37,457 nucleotides of DNA. Source: Chitinophagaceae bacterium (lineage in GTDB: Bacteria; Bacteroidota; Bacteroidia; Chitinophagales; Chitinophagaceae). Positions within the stretch are counted from its first letter, which is position 1. Each line of letters starts with the position of its first letter. The notes under the pieces are model-generated. The model saw only the letters and a program-made list of their open reading frames with translations, did not search any database and had not been told where the DNA came from. The stretch spans positions 1 through 37,457 of the forward strand of contig JAHEZD010000059.1 in assembly GCA_023251255.1 (NCBI GenBank), read 5' to 3'. Shown one piece after another: positions 33,700-37,457 of the stretch. The translations under genes and the position numbers were made by a program.

Positions 33700-34521
33700 A
33701 TGCGGAAAATATTCATTCTGGTTTCTTTCCTCATCGTATCTGTATTGAATGCGCAGATAGTTCCGCATGATTTATTGCCTGCAAAGCCTGCCAATGCAAG
33801 GCCTGTAGTTGATGAAGCGGGTATTTTGACCGATCAGGAGGAATATGATCTCGTAGCAAAGCTCAAAGCATATAACGATAGTACCAGCAACCAGATTGTA
33901 ATTGTTACCGTTAAGAGTTTACATGGCTATGCCTCAGACCAATATGCCAATGAAATAGGCCATTATTGGGGTGTTGGGGGGCAAGCCAAATACGACAATG
34001 GCATAGTGATACTGGTAAGCACGGGCACTGAGGAAGAGGGAAAGAGGAAGGTATTCATTGCTACAGGTTATGGCTTGGAAGGCGCATTGCCTGCAATCCT
34101 CTGCAAGCGGATAGTGGATAATGAAATGGTGCCCTCCTTGAAATCAGGAAATTACTATACTGCATTTGACAAGGCCATCAATGCCATCATAAAAGCGGCT
34201 GCAGGCGAATACAAAGCGCCGGACAATTACAACAAGAAGAGCGGCAATGGCGGGGGGAAGGGTATCCTGGCAATCGTAATTATTGGCATTGTTATTTTTG
34301 TATTGATAGGTAGGGGAAGGGGTGGTGGAAATAGTGGCATGATGAGCAGAAGGGGATTTGGCAATGTAGCAGAAGGCCTGTTCTGGGCTTCCCTGCTTGG
34401 CGGTAATAGCGGAGGCGGCGGTAGCAGCGGTGGAGGAGGCGGTAACGATTCTGGTGGTGGTGGTTTTGGTGATTTTGGAGGCGGCGACTTTGGAGGCGGA
34501 GGTGCTGGTAGCGATTGGTAA
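33700..34521 (+). CDS. TPM-domain membrane protein with Gly-rich tail
   Basis: The 273-residue product has a signal peptide (1-19, ending VLNAQ) and a TPM domain (about 30-170): VVDEAGILTDQEEYDLVAKL, TSNQIVIVTVKSL, DNGIVILVST, and RKVFIATGYGLEGALP. A transmembrane helix (about 188-204) follows, then a Gly/Ser-rich tail (about 205-273) ending GGGGAGSDW. The domain would lie outside the inner membrane, with the tail inside. The layout is the common YgcG-like form that pairs with LemA. It is the last gene of the lemA operon and is followed by a bidirectional terminator. Confidence 0.9.
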   Translation: MRKIFILVSFLIVSVLNAQIVPHDLLPAKPANARPVVDEAGILTDQEEYDLVAKLKAYNDSTSNQIVIVTVKSLHGYASDQYANEIGHYWGVGGQAKYDNGIVILVSTGTEEEGKRKVFIATGYGLEGALPAILCKRIVDNEMVPSLKSGNYYTAFDKAINAIIKAAAGEYKAPDNYNKKSGNGGGKGILAIVIIGIVIFVLIGRGRGGGNSGMMSRRGFGNVAEGLFWASLLGGNSGGGGSSGGGGGNDSGGGGFGDFGGGDFGGGGAGSDW

Positions 34522-34541
34522 AAATGCAATGTTTGATAAAT

Positions 34542-34573
34542 AAAAAAGTCCTGCAACAGTGCAGGACTTTTTT
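34542..34573. terminator. Bidirectional rho-independent terminator
   Basis: AAAAAAGTCCTGC (34542-34554) pairs perfectly with GCAGGACTTTTTT (34561-34573) around an AACAGT loop. A and T runs on each side make it work in both directions. It serves the lemA operon and the convergent membrane-protein gene. Confidence 0.93.
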
Positions 34574-34595
34574 ATTATTTGAAACTAGGCACATC

Positions 34596-35141
34596 TTATT
34601 TTCTTCTCAGCCACCAGCCAAGCCATAAACCACAAACGCCCCAACTAATTAAGGCATCTTTTAAATGTGCCATCAAATCAAAACTTGGGTACCAAATATG
34701 CATGGTGTACGGAGCATTTAGAAACACGATTAAACCTGTGAATAAAGCACCCAGGAAAACTGTTCCAAAGCTTGCATTGCTTATCTTCAATAGCATCCAA
34801 CAAAGAAGCCCTACCATAAAAATATCAACAATAAGCCCCCTTGCCATGTTCATTCCCATATCTACTTTAAAACTTTTGTGGTATTGGACACTTGCCCATG
34901 GCTTGCCCAAAGATTGTTCCATCACTTTTTTGCATTCTTCCATGCTTGTTCCTTTGGGGGTAGTTGGCATGGCATAGCCGCCTTCCTTATCCAAATGGGT
35001 GTTCAGGTAACTCATAATACTGTCCTGCTTTGGTGTATAGTCCTGTGCGGAACGGTGCAGGTCAAGAATGGTCCAACTAAGGAACTGCCATAAAAAAATA
35101 ATGATACCGCCAACAAGGGCACCAACAATCGTTTTTTTCAT
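34596..35141 (-). CDS. Uncharacterised integral membrane protein, about four TM helices
   Basis: I do not recognise a named family. The 181-residue product has a first hydrophobic helix (about 4-26, GALVGGIIIFLWQFLSW) and a hydrophilic periplasmic-like stretch (about 27-97). Three further helices follow: about 100-118 (ARGLIVDIFMVGLLCWMLL), 125-142 (FGTVFLGALFTGLIVFLN) and 163-178 (ALISWGVCGLWLGWWL). It ends in basic RRK. It is transcribed alone; the downstream side shares the bidirectional terminator with the lemA operon. No genetic context suggests a role. Confidence 0.8.
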   Translation of the reverse strand: MKKTIVGALVGGIIIFLWQFLSWTILDLHRSAQDYTPKQDSIMSYLNTHLDKEGGYAMPTTPKGTSMEECKKVMEQSLGKPWASVQYHKSFKVDMGMNMARGLIVDIFMVGLLCWMLLKISNASFGTVFLGALFTGLIVFLNAPYTMHIWYPSFDLMAHLKDALISWGVCGLWLGWWLRRK

Positions 35142-35283
35142 TTTGAAAGGTTTTGGTTACTGTACCAAAGTATAAAACGGTTGTTGAACCTGCAATAGGT
35201 GCTCGGGATATTTTGTTGAACGGCGGAATTGTACAAGTGTTCAACATAAATATCCGTACCATGAAATCCCACTGATCATCACA

Positions 35284-35319
35284 TAAAAAAAACTGCCCTG
35301 CTTTTAGCAGGGCAGTTTA
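35284..35319 (-). terminator. Terminator of pyrG
   Basis: AACTGCCCTGC (35291-35301) and GCAGGGCAGTT (35307-35317) form an 11-bp stem with a 5-nt TTTTA loop. On the minus strand it is followed by a run of T residues (35290-35285). It starts 23 nt after the pyrG stop. Confidence 0.9.
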
Positions 35320-35339
35320 AAAACGATCATTCCAAAAAG

Positions 35340-37387
<2,048 letters not shown>

Positions 37388-37457
37388 ATGAAGAAATTAC
37401 TTTTACTATCCGCCGCCGCTTTTTGCACTGCATTGCTGCTCAGTTACACGTTTAAGG
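37388..37457 (+). CDS. Start of a secreted protein (3'-truncated by window)
   Basis: Only the first 23 codons are in the window: MKKLLLLSAAAFCTALLLSYTFK. Two lysines and a leucine/alanine-rich hydrophobic core form a clear signal peptide start or N-terminal membrane anchor. The ATG is preceded by A/T-rich sequence with no Shine-Dalgarno, as usual for the phylum. The mature protein cannot be judged. Confidence 0.55.
   Translation, partial: MKKLLLLSAAAFCTALLLSYTFK

Overview
The window looks like a chromosomal segment of a Bacteroidota bacterium, most likely family Chitinophagaceae. Reasons: secreted enzymes end in type IX secretion (T9SS) type A sorting domains, start codons lack Shine-Dalgarno sequences, a TAxxTTTG promoter box is visible before pgk, and the housekeeping proteins have a Bacteroidota flavour. 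Species cannot be named from the sequence alone.

Region 1 (1-12.7 kb, all + strand) is an alginate or related uronate-polysaccharide utilisation locus. Two tandem paralogous surface PL6 lyases (the first cut by the window edge) are followed by a 1177-residue T9SS-exported protein with an N-terminal NodB-like deacetylase domain. Next come a hexuronate-type MFS importer with a large periplasmic insertion, an SDR reductase that fits 4-deoxy-L-erythro-5-hexoseulose uronate (DEH) reduction, a periplasmic PL6 lyase without sorting tail, and a SASA-family acetylesterase. The logic is: cut outside, cut again in the periplasm, remove acetyl groups, import the monomer and reduce it. No SusC/SusD, KDG kinase or KDPG aldolase lies in the window.

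Region 2 (12.7-13.6 kb) is a gene-free block of mobile-element debris: a 57-bp tandem duplication and three copies of a ~25-bp repeat, two of which frame a MITE-like unit. Region 3 (13.6-15.7 kb) has an OmpA-family outer-membrane protein with a strong terminator, and a Nudix hydrolase facing it.

Region 4 (15.8-22.3 kb, - strand) is a tightly packed three-gene glycan operon: an unrecognised 519-530-residue protein, a 1181-residue protein with four GT2-like modules (one degenerate), and a GT-B-like protein overlapping it by ATGA. Region 5 (22.3-25.6 kb) is a small toxin-antitoxin island: a three-gene HipB-HipS-HipT system with repeated upstream operator-like sequences, then a divergent HigBA pair, bounded by tRNA-Glu(UUC).

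Region 6 (25.7-32.5 kb) holds central carbon genes: gap with terminator, a SemiSWEET sugar transporter, a GH63-like glucosidase with an SDR dehydrogenase upstream, and pgk. Region 7 (32.6-34.6 kb) is a LemA-TPM-TPM membrane operon ending in a bidirectional terminator. Region 8 (34.6-37.4 kb) has an unknown four-helix membrane protein, pyrG (CTP synthase), and the first codons of a secreted protein at the right edge. Short palindromic repeats of several families are scattered through the intergenic gaps.
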